Made by a program: the position numbers and the translations under genes. The notes beneath the pieces are model-generated. The model was not told the origin of the DNA and ran no database searches. It worked only from the letters and a program-made list of their open reading frames with translations. Shown here in pieces: positions 54,461 to 63,970 of a stretch of DNA of 64,000 nt. The stretch is from UMGS1663 sp046964515 (GTDB lineage: Bacteria > Bacillota > Clostridia > TANB77 > CAG-508), in assembly GCA_046964515.1 (NCBI GenBank), contig JBKUYM010000006.1, positions 1 to 64,000 on the forward strand, written 5' to 3'. Position 1 is the first letter of the stretch; each line of letters opens with the position of its first letter.

Positions 54461-54499
54461 AAAGCGCTAGTTATCTATATAACTAACGCTTTACTTTTT
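54461..54499 (+). terminator. terminator of the XRE gene
   Basis: AAAGCG-TAGTTAT (54461-54474) and ATAACTA-CGCTTT (54479-54492), one mismatch, T6 tail. Confidence 0.8.
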
Positions 54500-54564
54500 T
54501 CCTTTTTATTTTTGTTTATTTTGATAATGATTCTCAAAATTATTATTTTTTTCATAATTTTTCA

Positions 54565-54593
54565 TTGAAAAAGTTGTCTAAATATGTTATGAT
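54565..54593 (+). promoter_or_regulatory. pflB promoter
   Basis: TTGAAA (54565-54570), 17 nt, TATGAT (54588-54593); ribosome binding site AAAGGAGG about 6 nt before ATG 54659. Confidence 0.7.
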
Positions 54594-54658
54594 AAATGGG
54601 TGAGTAATTTTGAATAATTACATAAAATCGATAGATACTATTATAAAGGAGGTTTTTT

Positions 54659-56893
54659 ATGGAATTCAAACAATGGGAAGGTTTTAATAAACGTGGTGAA
54701 TGGACAAAAGAAATTGATGTAAGAGGTTTTATTCAAGCCAATTATACACCTTATGAAGGAGATGATTCTTTCTTAGCAGGTGCTACACAAAGAACAAAAA
54801 AATTATGGGATGAAGTTTTAAAACTTTATGAAAAAGAAAGAGAAAATGGTGTTTTAGATGTAGATACAAAAACACCTTCTGCTGTAAATGCTTATGAAGC
54901 AGGCTACTTAGACAAAGATTTAGAACAAATCGTAGGTTTTCAAACAGATAGTCCTTTAAAAAGGGCAATTATGCCAAATGGTGGTATTAAAATTGTAGAA
55001 AAATCTTGTGAATCTTATGGTTATGAAGTAGATCCACAAACAGATTATATCTATAATCATTTAAGAAGAACACATAATGATGGTGTCTTTGCTGTTTATA
55101 CAAAAGATGTCAGAGCAGCTAGAAGTTCTCATTTAATTACTGGTCTTCCAGATGGCTATGGACGTGGAAGAATCATTGGCGATTATAGAAGAGTAGCTTT
55201 ATATGGTGTAGATGCCCTTATTGCCGAAAAGAAACAAGAGCTAGATATTTTAGACGTAGATGAATTTACTGCAGATGTGATTAGAGAACGTGAAGAAATT
55301 CATGACCAGATTATCGCTCTAGAAGATTTAAAGAAAATGGCTGCTAAATATGGTTTTGATATCTCTATACCTGCACAAACTGCTAAAGAAGCTATTCAAT
55401 GGTTATACTTTGGTTATTTAGGAGCTGTAAAAGATCAAAATGGTGCTGCTATGAGTTTAGGTAGAACTTCTACTTTCTTAGATATTTATATGGAAAGAGA
55501 TATGAAAGCAGGTATCTTAACAGAAGAAGAAGCACAAGAATTAATGGATCACTTTGTTATGAAATTACGTATGATTCGTTTCCTACGTGCTCCTGAATAT
55601 AATGAGTTATTTAGTGGAGATCCTGTATGGGTAACAGAAAGTGTTGGTGGTATGGGTGTTGATGGAAGAACTTTAGTTACGAAAAACTCTTTCAGAATGT
55701 TACACACATTAACGACATTAGGTCCTGCTCCAGAACCAAATTTAACAGTATTATGGTCTGAGAATTTACCAGAAGGATTTAAGAGATTTACTACTAAGCT
55801 TTCTATTCAAACCTCTTCTATTCAATATGAAAATGATGATTTAATGAGAGTTACTTTAGGAGACGATTATGGTATTGCTTGTTGTGTGTCTGCTATGAAA
55901 ATTGGTAAACAAATGCAATTCTTTGGTGCTAGAGCTAACCTTGCAAAAACTTTATTATATGCTATTAATGGTGGTAGAGATGAAAAATCTGGCAAACAAA
56001 TTGCTCCTAAATTTGAACCAATTACTTCTGAATACTTAAATTATGATGAAGTAATGGAAAAATTTGATACGATGATGGAATATGTAGCTAAAATTTATAT
56101 TAAAGCACTAAATGCTATTCATTACATGCATGATAAATATTCTTATGAAGCTTTAGAAATGGCTTTACATGATAAAGACATTTTAAGAACAATGGCATGC
56201 GGTATTGCTGGTTTATCAGTTGTTGCAGATTCTTTATCCGCTATCAAATATGCTAAAGTAAAAGTACTTAGAGATGAAACTGGATTAGCCGTAGATTACC
56301 AAGTAGAAGGTGATTTTCCTAAATACGGAAATGACGATGATAAAGTAGATGAAATTGCTGTAGAAGTAGTTAAAAGTTTTATGAGAAAGTTACAAAAACA
56401 CCTAACTTATAGAAATTCAAAACATACTTTATCTATTCTAACCATTACTTCTAATGTTGTTTATGGAAAAGCAACTGGAAATACACCAGATGGAAGAAGA
56501 GCTGGAGAACCTTTTGGACCAGGTGCTAACCCATTACATGGAAGAGATACCAATGGTGCTATTGCAGTTATGAATACCATTGCCAAACTTCCTTATGAAT
56601 ATTCCGAAGATGGTATTTCTTATACATTCTCTATTACCCCAAGTACTCTTGGAAAGGATTTAGAGACACAAGAAAAAAATTTAGTTAGTTTATTAGATGG
56701 TTATTTCAAACAAACCGGACATCATATTAATGTTAATGTATTTGATAGAGCTTTACTAGAAGATGCTATGGAACATCCAGAAAAATATCCACAATTAACA
56801 ATTCGTGTATCTGGCTATGCTGTAAACTTTATTAAATTAACAAGAGAACAACAATTAGATGTTATCAATAGAACGATTCAAGAAAAAATTTAA
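54659..56893 (+). CDS. pflB: formate C-acetyltransferase (pyruvate formate-lyase)
   Basis: 744 residues, full length. Active-site Cys pair in GIACCVSAM, and the glycyl radical loop RVSGYAVNFIKL near the C-terminus with the radical Gly. It converts pyruvate plus CoA to acetyl-CoA and formate under strict anaerobiosis. All Gly/Ser codons are in normal frame. Followed by a hairpin and then by its activase, pflA. Confidence 0.98.
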   Translation: MEFKQWEGFNKRGEWTKEIDVRGFIQANYTPYEGDDSFLAGATQRTKKLWDEVLKLYEKERENGVLDVDTKTPSAVNAYEAGYLDKDLEQIVGFQTDSPLKRAIMPNGGIKIVEKSCESYGYEVDPQTDYIYNHLRRTHNDGVFAVYTKDVRAARSSHLITGLPDGYGRGRIIGDYRRVALYGVDALIAEKKQELDILDVDEFTADVIREREEIHDQIIALEDLKKMAAKYGFDISIPAQTAKEAIQWLYFGYLGAVKDQNGAAMSLGRTSTFLDIYMERDMKAGILTEEEAQELMDHFVMKLRMIRFLRAPEYNELFSGDPVWVTESVGGMGVDGRTLVTKNSFRMLHTLTTLGPAPEPNLTVLWSENLPEGFKRFTTKLSIQTSSIQYENDDLMRVTLGDDYGIACCVSAMKIGKQMQFFGARANLAKTLLYAINGGRDEKSGKQIAPKFEPITSEYLNYDEVMEKFDTMMEYVAKIYIKALNAIHYMHDKYSYEALEMALHDKDILRTMACGIAGLSVVADSLSAIKYAKVKVLRDETGLAVDYQVEGDFPKYGNDDDKVDEIAVEVVKSFMRKLQKHLTYRNSKHTLSILTITSNVVYGKATGNTPDGRRAGEPFGPGANPLHGRDTNGAIAVMNTIAKLPYEYSEDGISYTFSITPSTLGKDLETQEKNLVSLLDGYFKQTGHHINVNVFDRALLEDAMEHPEKYPQLTIRVSGYAVNFIKLTREQQLDVINRTIQEKI

Positions 56894-56907
56894 TCTATAC
56901 TTTAGGG

Positions 56908-56954
56908 ATCTGGCACCTACCTTCCCGTTTTAGGAAGATGGTCCAGATTTCTTT
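56908..56954 (+). terminator. hairpin between pflB and pflA
   Basis: ATCTGG (56908-56913) and CCAGAT (56943-56948) with inner CCTTCC/GGAAG, followed by TTCTTTT. Probably a partial terminator that lowers pflA relative to pflB. Confidence 0.55.
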
Positions 56955-56984
56955 TATGGAAATTTATAAAAGGAGGCATATAAA

Positions 56985-57695
56985 ATGGTAGAAGGAAGAA
57001 TTCATTCTTTTGAATCACTAGGTGCTGTAGATGGTCCTGGCATTCGTTTTATTATTTTCATGCAAGGTTGTAGCCTACAATGTCAGTATTGTCAAAATAG
57101 AGATACTTGGGATATACATGGTGGAACTACCTATACGGTAGAACAAGTCTTAGAAAAAGTACGAAAATATAAAAACTATATTATGCCAAACGGTGGTGTT
57201 ACCATTAGTGGTGGTGAACCATTATTACAACCACACTTTTTAATTGCTTTATTACAGGAATTAAAGAAAGAAGGTATCCATACTTGTATTGATACTTCTG
57301 GTTCTTTTACCATAACCACTACTCTTCAAGAAGTGATTGATTTAACAGACTTATTCTTATTGGATATCAAATGTATTGATGATGAAAAATGTCTTTCCTT
57401 AACAGGGATTTCTAATCAAAAAGAGTTAGCTTTTGCACACTATTTAAGTGATCATCATAAAGCTATGTGGATTAGACAAGTCTTAATTCCCGGTATTACA
57501 GATAAAGAGGAAGATTTGATTCATTTAAGAGAGTTTATCACTACTTTAAAAACTGTAGAAAGAGTAGAATTTCTTCCTTATCATGATTTAGGTAAATTTA
57601 AATGGAATGAATTACATTTAAATTATCCCTTAGAAGGTGTTAGAACAGCTAATCAAGAAGATGTTAAAAGAGCTCAAAAAATTTTAGGGATATAA
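56985..57695 (+). CDS. pflA: pyruvate formate-lyase activating enzyme
   Basis: 236 residues. Radical SAM cluster CSLQCQYC (C-x3-C-x2-C), preceded by GAVDGPGIRFI; NGGVTISGGEPLLQ follows. It generates the glycyl radical on PflB with AdoMet. AAAGGAGG lies before ATG. Confidence 0.97.
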   Translation: MVEGRIHSFESLGAVDGPGIRFIIFMQGCSLQCQYCQNRDTWDIHGGTTYTVEQVLEKVRKYKNYIMPNGGVTISGGEPLLQPHFLIALLQELKKEGIHTCIDTSGSFTITTTLQEVIDLTDLFLLDIKCIDDEKCLSLTGISNQKELAFAHYLSDHHKAMWIRQVLIPGITDKEEDLIHLREFITTLKTVERVEFLPYHDLGKFKWNELHLNYPLEGVRTANQEDVKRAQKILGI

Positions 57696-57700
57696 GTAAA

Positions 57701-57735
57701 AAAACAGCAAGCTATACTAGACTTGCTGTTTTTAT
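57701..57735 (+). terminator. bidirectional terminator after pflA
   Basis: AAAACAGCAAG (57701-57711) and CTTGCTGTTTT (57722-57732), shared with the convergent permease gene. Confidence 0.85.
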
Positions 57736-57753
57736 CTTTTATCTTGCTTATTT

Positions 57754-58623
57754 TTACAAAATGAAATCGATTAGTATTCCACATAAAATACCAACACTAT
57801 ATAAAATTCCTACTATTTTCATATTTTCTTTTAAATTTTTATTGACTCTAAATAAAATTAGAATACCAATACCAGAACCTACCAATAATCCTGCTATCAT
57901 AGCCCCCATACTAATCACTTGTGATAGATATAGTTTTGTTAAAATAACAGAACCTGCACAATTTGGTATGAATCCTACTATTCCTGCAATAAGTGGTCCT
58001 ATGATAGGTTTATTTAATATCAGATTTGCTAAAGTTTCTTCTCCCATAAAATGAATAATACCATTTAATATAAAGGTAACTACTAAAATAAAGCCAAATA
58101 TATGTAGGGTATGTTTTAAAGCTGATAAAAAGATACCTTCTTTTTCACAATGACAATGTTCATGCTCACAGATTTCCCCTATAGCATTTTCTTCTATCTT
58201 AGCTTCTTGTGTTTGTTTTTTGTTCTTTTTAATAGTTTGTCCTATTATATCAATTATAAATCCTGCTATGATACCAATAACTAATTTAATCGCTAATATT
58301 TCTAGTATCGTTCCTATTGGCGCTGCTTCTGAAATTAAAATAGGTAACATCTCATCAGAAGTAGATAGAAAAATAGCAATCAATGTTCCCAATGTAATAA
58401 TTTTGCCAGCATATAAATTAGCTGCCGCTGCTGAAAATCCACATTGTGGAAATATGCCCAAAATTCCACCCCATAAAGGTCCAAATTTTCCTGACTTTTG
58501 AATAACCTTTTTAGCCTTTTCCCCTGTTTTATGCTCTATATATTCCATAATCATATAAGTAATTAATAAAAAGGGTAATAATTTAACCCCATCTAATAGG
58601 GTATCTATTAAAACATCTAACAT
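57754..58623 (-). CDS. putative manganese/arsenic-type permease (ArsP_2/DUF2899 family)
   Basis: 289 residues, about eight spans in two related halves. Each half has a Pro-Cys-Gly motif: IFPQCGFSAAAANLYAG and FIPNCAGSVILTKLYLS, the pseudo-symmetric pattern of ArsP-like permeases. A His/Cys-rich cytoplasmic loop (EICEHEHCHCEKEG) could bind metal. Probably exports a metal or metalloid; Mn is the common annotation. Single gene. Confidence 0.8.
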   Translation of the reverse strand: MLDVLIDTLLDGVKLLPFLLITYMIMEYIEHKTGEKAKKVIQKSGKFGPLWGGILGIFPQCGFSAAAANLYAGKIITLGTLIAIFLSTSDEMLPILISEAAPIGTILEILAIKLVIGIIAGFIIDIIGQTIKKNKKQTQEAKIEENAIGEICEHEHCHCEKEGIFLSALKHTLHIFGFILVVTFILNGIIHFMGEETLANLILNKPIIGPLIAGIVGFIPNCAGSVILTKLYLSQVISMGAMIAGLLVGSGIGILILFRVNKNLKENMKIVGILYSVGILCGILIDFIL

Positions 58624-58737
58624 CTTTGTTCCTACCTTTTATCTTCTTTTTGTTTCCTCATTTTTCTATAATACCATAAAATCTTCTTTTTCGCAAGAAA
58701 AAATTGTCAAAGAAGAATGACTTCTCCCTTTGACAAT

Positions 58738-59592
58738 TTATTCTAACACTTGTTTAATAGCTTCCAAGTTATCTATGACACATTGATAACCATATTGATA
58801 GCAACTATCTAACTTTTGTGTATCTAATAAGCCCACTTTATCTGTATAAACGTTTAACACATAATCGCTCATTTCTAAACTTTCTTCTGATATTTTACTT
58901 CCCATAATATCAATGGTTTTCATAACAATATCCATCAAATTACTACTTTCATCAATAGGATCTGCATCAAATTTCACAGCAATTACTTTATCTGCACCTT
59001 GTTTTTTCACCTCATAAACTGGTATATTATCTAAAGTTCCTCCATCCATAAAAGCATGTGTTTTTATTTTACAAGGACTAAATACTGCTGGGAAACTACT
59101 GCTAGCCCTTACGGCCTTCCCCACACTAATTTGATGGATATATTGCACAGTATCTTCTACTTGCTTAGGAATTCTATTTGTAAAAACATATTCCTTAGAT
59201 TCTGTAATATCCACACTTGGTATTACTAGTGGCATCTTAATTTGACTAATTTCTTTAATTCCTTTTCTAGCAGCCATTTTATCATATACTTTTTCAATCG
59301 CCTCTCCACTTTTTAAACCTGTTAATATCTTTTTCTTATTCCTTAGTAAATTTTGTATACCACCTAAAATTGGATTAGTATTAATACCAGCAATATCTTT
59401 AGCATATTTTTTAAATAACATATATATGTAATAAGGTGAATATCCCATAGCATATAAAGAAGCAATCATACTACCAGCACTTGTTCCACCAATGATATCT
59501 ATGTTAATTTGATTATCTTCTAATGCCTTTAATACCCCTGCATGAGCAATTCCTCTAATACCTCCTCCAGATAACGCAATACCTAATTTCAT
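58738..59592 (-). CDS. patatin-like phospholipase
   Basis: 284 residues. Oxyanion loop ALSGGGIRGIAHAGVLKAL, nucleophile GGTSAGS (Ser) and catalytic Asp in FMDGGTLDNIP: a Ser-Asp dyad lipase. Cytosolic, no signal peptide. AGGGGG before ATG. Substrate probably a membrane lipid. Confidence 0.92.
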   Translation of the reverse strand: MKLGIALSGGGIRGIAHAGVLKALEDNQINIDIIGGTSAGSMIASLYAMGYSPYYIYMLFKKYAKDIAGINTNPILGGIQNLLRNKKKILTGLKSGEAIEKVYDKMAARKGIKEISQIKMPLVIPSVDITESKEYVFTNRIPKQVEDTVQYIHQISVGKAVRASSSFPAVFSPCKIKTHAFMDGGTLDNIPVYEVKKQGADKVIAVKFDADPIDESSNLMDIVMKTIDIMGSKISEESLEMSDYVLNVYTDKVGLLDTQKLDSCYQYGYQCVIDNLEAIKQVLE

Positions 59593-59693
59593 ATACCAAA
59601 AACCCCCTTTATGATTTATTATAAGTATTTACCAATATGCTATGTTTAAACCTAAAGGGGGCTATTTTTTATTATTTTTCTGTTTTACTAAAA

Positions 59694-60501
59694 TTACATA
59701 TATAAAATTTTAAATAAATTACTATTTTCATTATCATCTGAATAAACCGTTAATCTAAAATAGTGATACTCTTTTTGTATAGCAACATATTCATCATAAA
59801 CAACTATCTTAGAATGCGTTGGTCTTGTAAAAGAAGTAGTTTTTAAGTTATCCCAAGCTTTATTATCTGTAGAAGCTTGTAGAGTTACCCTCACACTAGA
59901 AGCCCTCGCAGCATCTAAATTTCCAACTGCTACATAAATATATAAGTTACTTACTTTATCAGAAATACTATGTGAAAAAGGGGTTATCGTTTGTCCTGTT
60001 GAAATAGTTGCACTAGATGTTGAAAAACTAATTGGTTTTTTAGCTATCATATAAGATAAATTTTCAATGATAGTATCTACACTAGCATTATCTTCTATCG
60101 CTACATTACTATTTTGAAGATTCTTTATTGCTGCAGTTTTTAACTTTACGAAATCAGCTTCTAGCAAATCATAGTTATTTTGTAAGTTCGTTACTTGCTC
60201 TTGTAAATTACGAATGGTATCTTTTTGTTTATCTATTTGTTGTTGAAGGGCAGCAATCGTTTCACTATCTCCTGAAGTACCTCCGAGAAGTTTGTCCACC
60301 TGTCTCTAATTGTGCATATAATTTATTTAACTGTGCCGCTTCTGATTGGCCTGCTATACTCATATTTTCTTTGGCTTGTTTTGCCTTTGTGATAATACCA
60401 TCATCTCCAATCGTTGCATTTAAACTAATACCTGCTAAAATAATAACGATAATAATGGTTATCACTAAAGATACCATGGTTATTCCCTTTTCTTTTTTCA
60501 T
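59694..60501 (-). CDS. pilin-like protein (prepilin N-terminus), needs +1 shift at CGG
   Basis: From ATG 60501 (AAAGGAG upstream) frame 0 reads 72 residues: MKKEKGITMVSLVITIIIVIILAG, a type IV prepilin leader plus hydrophobic helix, then NKLYAQLETGGQTS. The next codon is CGG (60283-60285), and frame 0 ends at TAG within six codons. Skipping C60285 gives GGA-GGT-ACT and the frame runs to 59694: 268 residues. The continuation has a coiled coil (about 80-115, LQQQIDKQKDTIRNLQEQ) and a beta-rich C-terminal domain. Probably surface-exposed and processed by a prepilin peptidase. The shift point lies in a Gly/Ser/Thr linker. Confidence 0.85.
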
Positions 60502-60659
60502 GTTTTTCTCCTTTTATCATACGTATCTTCTTTTATTTTACATTACCTTTTGGTTAAAGTCAATTTTTTCTTTACTTTTTTATTTTCCTTTTTATGCCTG
60601 TTCTTTTCAATTGATTTTATGTTATTAAATGCATATATATCTTTTTTATATTTATCCTA

Positions 60660-62789
60660 TTAGTAACCTGTTTTTGGTAAATCTTTTATTGTCATAGATT
60701 TATTTTGAATTTCTAATACGATTACTTGTAGATGTTCTTCTATGGTAGTTTCTATTTCTTGTGTGTTTAATTCATAATCTTTTCCTGCTTCTATTTCTTT
60801 GATGAGATAAGTTCCTTTTTCCAACCACTTAGATTGGGCAATCCCTTCTTGATTAGTGATAATTCTATCTTTTAAATTTCCCTGTTTATCACGTATTTCA
60901 AATTTCACATTGGAAATAGCACTTCCTTTTTTTTGCCCATTCACCAAATTATCATCTTGACTCGTTTTTATTATTTTAATTTTTCCTTTTATTTTTTCAT
61001 TTTCCACTTGTATATAAGAAACTTCTTTTTCTTTTACTTCTACACAAATGGCTTCTTCTTGTAATACATATTGCGCATTTGTCTCTACTTCTTGTAAATA
61101 ATATAGACCAATAGGAAGTGCTTTTGTTATGGCTTTTCCTTGTTCATTTGTTATCATGGTATCTACTATTTCTTGTTTATCGTTTTTAACTTCAAATTTA
61201 ACCCCTTTAATGGGGATGGCTCTATCTTCTTTATCTACTTTGTAAACCTCAATTTGCCCTTTTTTCTTCACATTTTCAATGATTTGTGTGCATAATTTGT
61301 TCCATTCAATTACTATTTGTGTATCAGTAGCTATTTCATAGCCTTGTTTTGTCTTTATTTCTCGTATAGTATATATTCCAATGGGCAAATCTTTAACATA
61401 GGCTTCTCCTTTTTCATCTGTTATCATGTGTGTTATTAAATTTCCTCCTCTATCAATTAATTCAAATTCTACTTTTTCTAAACGTATTTCCGGATTTTCT
61501 TTATCTACCTTAATCATTTTCAAATCTCCCCTCTTTTTTGTATTATCCCAAACAATTTCAGATGTTTTTCCCCATTCTAATAAAACTTGTCGTTCTTCTT
61601 CATCTAATACATAATCTTCATTTGTTTTTACTTCTTTTATGGTTACTATCTGTGGAAATAATTTATCCACCAAAATTTTACCATCTTGATTCGTGGTATA
61701 TTCTCCTATCTTTTCACCTGTTTGTGAAAAAATAGAAAAACTAACACCTGCCATTGGTTTTTTCGTTTGTGCATCTACTTTTAATAATTCTAACTTACTA
61801 GTGTCTCCTCGAATACTAAGAGATGTAGCTGTGTTAGCCGTTTCCCATCCAGCAGTATAAGTAATATAATTTTGTGCTTTCTCTATATGACTTTTACAAT
61901 AATAAACAGGGTTTGTTTTTATCACAGCCTCTTCAATAAAAATATTGATTTTTTCATTTTGTTTTATCTGTTTAACAGGCACGGCTACCTTAAAATCTGT
62001 TTGCGCTTGTTGTCTTATTTCTTCATTCTTTAAATTTAATATTTTAGTACCTTCTACTTGATTACTTATACGAATTTGATAATCTTTTAGTGTATGGTTA
62101 GCAGTTACTTTATAGGGTTGTACATAATAGGTAACATTATCTATTTCTTCTAAATATTTTTCACCTTGCTGTTGTATATACACTTCTGGTTTGGTATAGC
62201 TTTGTGTTCCTGTTATTCCATAGGTATATAGAGCCTGTGCTACTTCTAGTACTTTGGAACCTCTTCTTTGAATTTCTTCTATAGAGTTGCCATCTACTGG
62301 TCGATTACCCACTATATATTTTTCTTTTGGAGATACTTTCTGTGCATAACTATGTAGGGCTACTTTGGTCGCTGTATAGAAATCATCATCACATTCTAAA
62401 TTCCAACTTTGGTAATTGGATCCCATATACCCCTTATGCAAAATTCTCCAAATAACAGGATCATTCTCTTTACTTAAACTGACATCATATGTCTCATATC
62501 CTGTACCTATTCCTTCCCTTTCTGGTTGAATACAAAATGCAGGATACTTTTTACCTTCTTCTTTATCTATATAATACACATACCATACAATTTTATAACT
62601 CCATTTTTGATAGTCTTCCATCCAATATTCTAATAAAGAATCACATTCATGGTCTCCTTGTAGAGCTAAAATACCACCTTCTTTAATATTGGCTTTTATC
62701 ATTGGATATGGGATTCCTAATAATGCTATTTGTATGAGAATACATAATAGTAAAGTTATTTTCATAGCTTTCTTTCTTAAAGTTTTCAT
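60660..62789 (-). CDS. thioester-domain and CnaB-repeat surface protein ending in LPKTG
   Basis: 709 residues. Signal peptide (about 1-33). Residues ~35-210 resemble a thioester domain: Cys in YPAFCIQPER and a later DDFYTATKVALHSYAQ region that would carry the bond-forming Gln. Residues ~345-690 hold four CnaB-type repeats (each starting K-G/D-x-L/I-x-x-x-K-V-D and closing near Y-x-L/I-x-E). It ends MTIKDLPKTGY-stop: a sortase motif with no membrane anchor or positive tail. No CGG near the end, so no shift rescues one. A covalent adhesin, perhaps attached by an unusual sortase route. Confidence 0.8.
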   Translation of the reverse strand: MKTLRKKAMKITLLLCILIQIALLGIPYPMIKANIKEGGILALQGDHECDSLLEYWMEDYQKWSYKIVWYVYYIDKEEGKKYPAFCIQPEREGIGTGYETYDVSLSKENDPVIWRILHKGYMGSNYQSWNLECDDDFYTATKVALHSYAQKVSPKEKYIVGNRPVDGNSIEEIQRRGSKVLEVAQALYTYGITGTQSYTKPEVYIQQQGEKYLEEIDNVTYYVQPYKVTANHTLKDYQIRISNQVEGTKILNLKNEEIRQQAQTDFKVAVPVKQIKQNEKINIFIEEAVIKTNPVYYCKSHIEKAQNYITYTAGWETANTATSLSIRGDTSKLELLKVDAQTKKPMAGVSFSIFSQTGEKIGEYTTNQDGKILVDKLFPQIVTIKEVKTNEDYVLDEEERQVLLEWGKTSEIVWDNTKKRGDLKMIKVDKENPEIRLEKVEFELIDRGGNLITHMITDEKGEAYVKDLPIGIYTIREIKTKQGYEIATDTQIVIEWNKLCTQIIENVKKKGQIEVYKVDKEDRAIPIKGVKFEVKNDKQEIVDTMITNEQGKAITKALPIGLYYLQEVETNAQYVLQEEAICVEVKEKEVSYIQVENEKIKGKIKIIKTSQDDNLVNGQKKGSAISNVKFEIRDKQGNLKDRIITNQEGIAQSKWLEKGTYLIKEIEAGKDYELNTQEIETTIEEHLQVIVLEIQNKSMTIKDLPKTGY

Positions 62790-62831
62790 AGTATTTCCTT
62801 CTTTCTTTATTTTAAATTGGGAACAAAAAAA

Positions 62832-62866
62832 GAGCCAAATAAAACGTTTTACGCTTTATTTAGCCC
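62832..62866 (-). terminator. terminator of rpsF-ssb-rpsR
   Basis: GAGCCAAATAAA (62832-62843) pairs with TTTATTTAGC on the right arm through one G-T; T7 on the minus strand. Confidence 0.7.
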
Positions 62867-62899
62867 CTATTTTTATCATCCTCTATTTTTATTGCTATA

Positions 62900-63184
62900 T
62901 TATTCTTGTGTAAATGGTAATATGGCAATTTGTCTTGCTCTTTTAATAGCAAGTGTGATGTCTCTTTGATGTTTTGCACAAGCTCCGGTTGCTCTTCTAG
63001 GTAAGATTTTACCTTTATCATTGATAAATTTCTTTAATTGTTCTGCATTCTTATAATCTAAAACAAGATTTTTGTCTGCACATAAAGGACAAACTTTCTT
63101 TCTCATTTTTCTAAACCTTGGATTATAATCATCATCAGCATTATTATTTCTATTATTTCTCTTATTTGGTTTTCTATCTGCCAT
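62900..63184 (-). CDS. rpsR: 30S ribosomal protein S18
   Basis: 94 residues. N-terminal Asn/Arg-rich extension, then CPLCADKNLVLDYKNAEQLKKFI, ATGACAKHQRDITLAIKRARQIALLPF-type C-terminus. Four Cys make it the zinc-binding S18 form. AGGGGGG upstream. Third gene of the rpsF-ssb-rpsR operon. Confidence 0.97.
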   Translation of the reverse strand: MADRKPNKRNNRNNNADDDYNPRFRKMRKKVCPLCADKNLVLDYKNAEQLKKFINDKGKILPRRATGACAKHQRDITLAIKRARQIAILPFTQE

Positions 63185-63223
63185 CGTCTTTTCCCCCCTA
63201 ACTTACTGTTTTTTTATTCTATT

Positions 63224-63649
63224 TTAAAATGGTAGGTCATCTCCTGAAGACACTTCAAAGTCAGAACTGCTATTGGTATCTGGCATAGTTCCGAAGGTAG
63301 GATCAAATCCTCCTGCAGATTCTCCCTCTCTTTTGCTATCTGCAAAATAAGCTTCTTCTGCTACCACTTCGGTTATGTAATGTTTTTGTCCTTGATCATC
63401 ATCCCAAGTTCTCGTTTGTAGTCTTCCAATGACACCTACTTGTTGGCCTTTTCTGAAATATTTGCTACAGAATTCACCTAATTTACTCCAAGCAACAATG
63501 TTAATAAAGTCTGCTTGGCGTTCTTCTCCTTGTCTTGTAAATCTTCTATTTACTGCTAGACTAAAAGAAGCAACTAATGTGTTATTTGTTTGTGTGTATC
63601 TTACTTCTGGATCTCTGGTTAATCTTCCCATTAAAATAACTTTGTTCAT
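63224..63649 (-). CDS. ssb: single-stranded DNA-binding protein
   Basis: 141 residues. OB-fold (NKVILMGRLTRDPEVRYTQTNNTLVASFSLAVNR; FINIVAWSKLGEFCSKYFRKGQQVGVIGRLQTRTW) and the acidic tail SGDDLPF that recruits replication proteins. AAGGTG precedes ATG. Sits between rpsF and rpsR as usual. Confidence 0.97.
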   Translation of the reverse strand: MNKVILMGRLTRDPEVRYTQTNNTLVASFSLAVNRRFTRQGEERQADFINIVAWSKLGEFCSKYFRKGQQVGVIGRLQTRTWDDDQGQKHYITEVVAEEAYFADSKREGESAGGFDPTFGTMPDTNSSSDFEVSSGDDLPF

Positions 63650-63685
63650 ATTTTACACCTTACCTTTCTTAAAAGGCCCCTTATA

Positions 63686-63970
63686 CTAATCCTCAACTTT
63701 AATTGTCATGAATTTGATAACTTCATCTGTAATTCTATAGTTTCTTTCAAGTTCTGTGATTAGGTTTGGATTTGCTTCGAAATGATATACAACATAATAT
63801 CCTTCTGTATTTTTTTGGATTTCATAAGCTAATTTTCTTTTTCCTAATTCGTCTGCTTTTTCTACTTTACCATCAGTATTAATTAAGTCTGTGAATTTTT
63901 TTACTAAGGCTTTCATACCTTCTTCATCAACACTTGGATTAATAATGATTACACTTTCGTATTTATTCAT
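63686..63970 (-). CDS. rpsF: 30S ribosomal protein S6
   Basis: 94 residues, full length, MNKYESVIIINPSVDEEG start and LELERNYRITDEVIKFMTIK-type end. AAGGAGGTG 7 nt before ATG. First gene of the operon; its promoter lies beyond the window edge. Confidence 0.97.
   Translation of the reverse strand: MNKYESVIIINPSVDEEGMKALVKKFTDLINTDGKVEKADELGKRKLAYEIQKNTEGYYVVYHFEANPNLITELERNYRITDEVIKFMTIKVED

Noticed and set aside
15248..60285. Reassignment of CGG to another amino acid (known in some bacteria)
   Set aside because: A sense reassignment keeps frame 0, which is broken or carries nonsense residues in five genes. Only a one-base skip restores the proteins.
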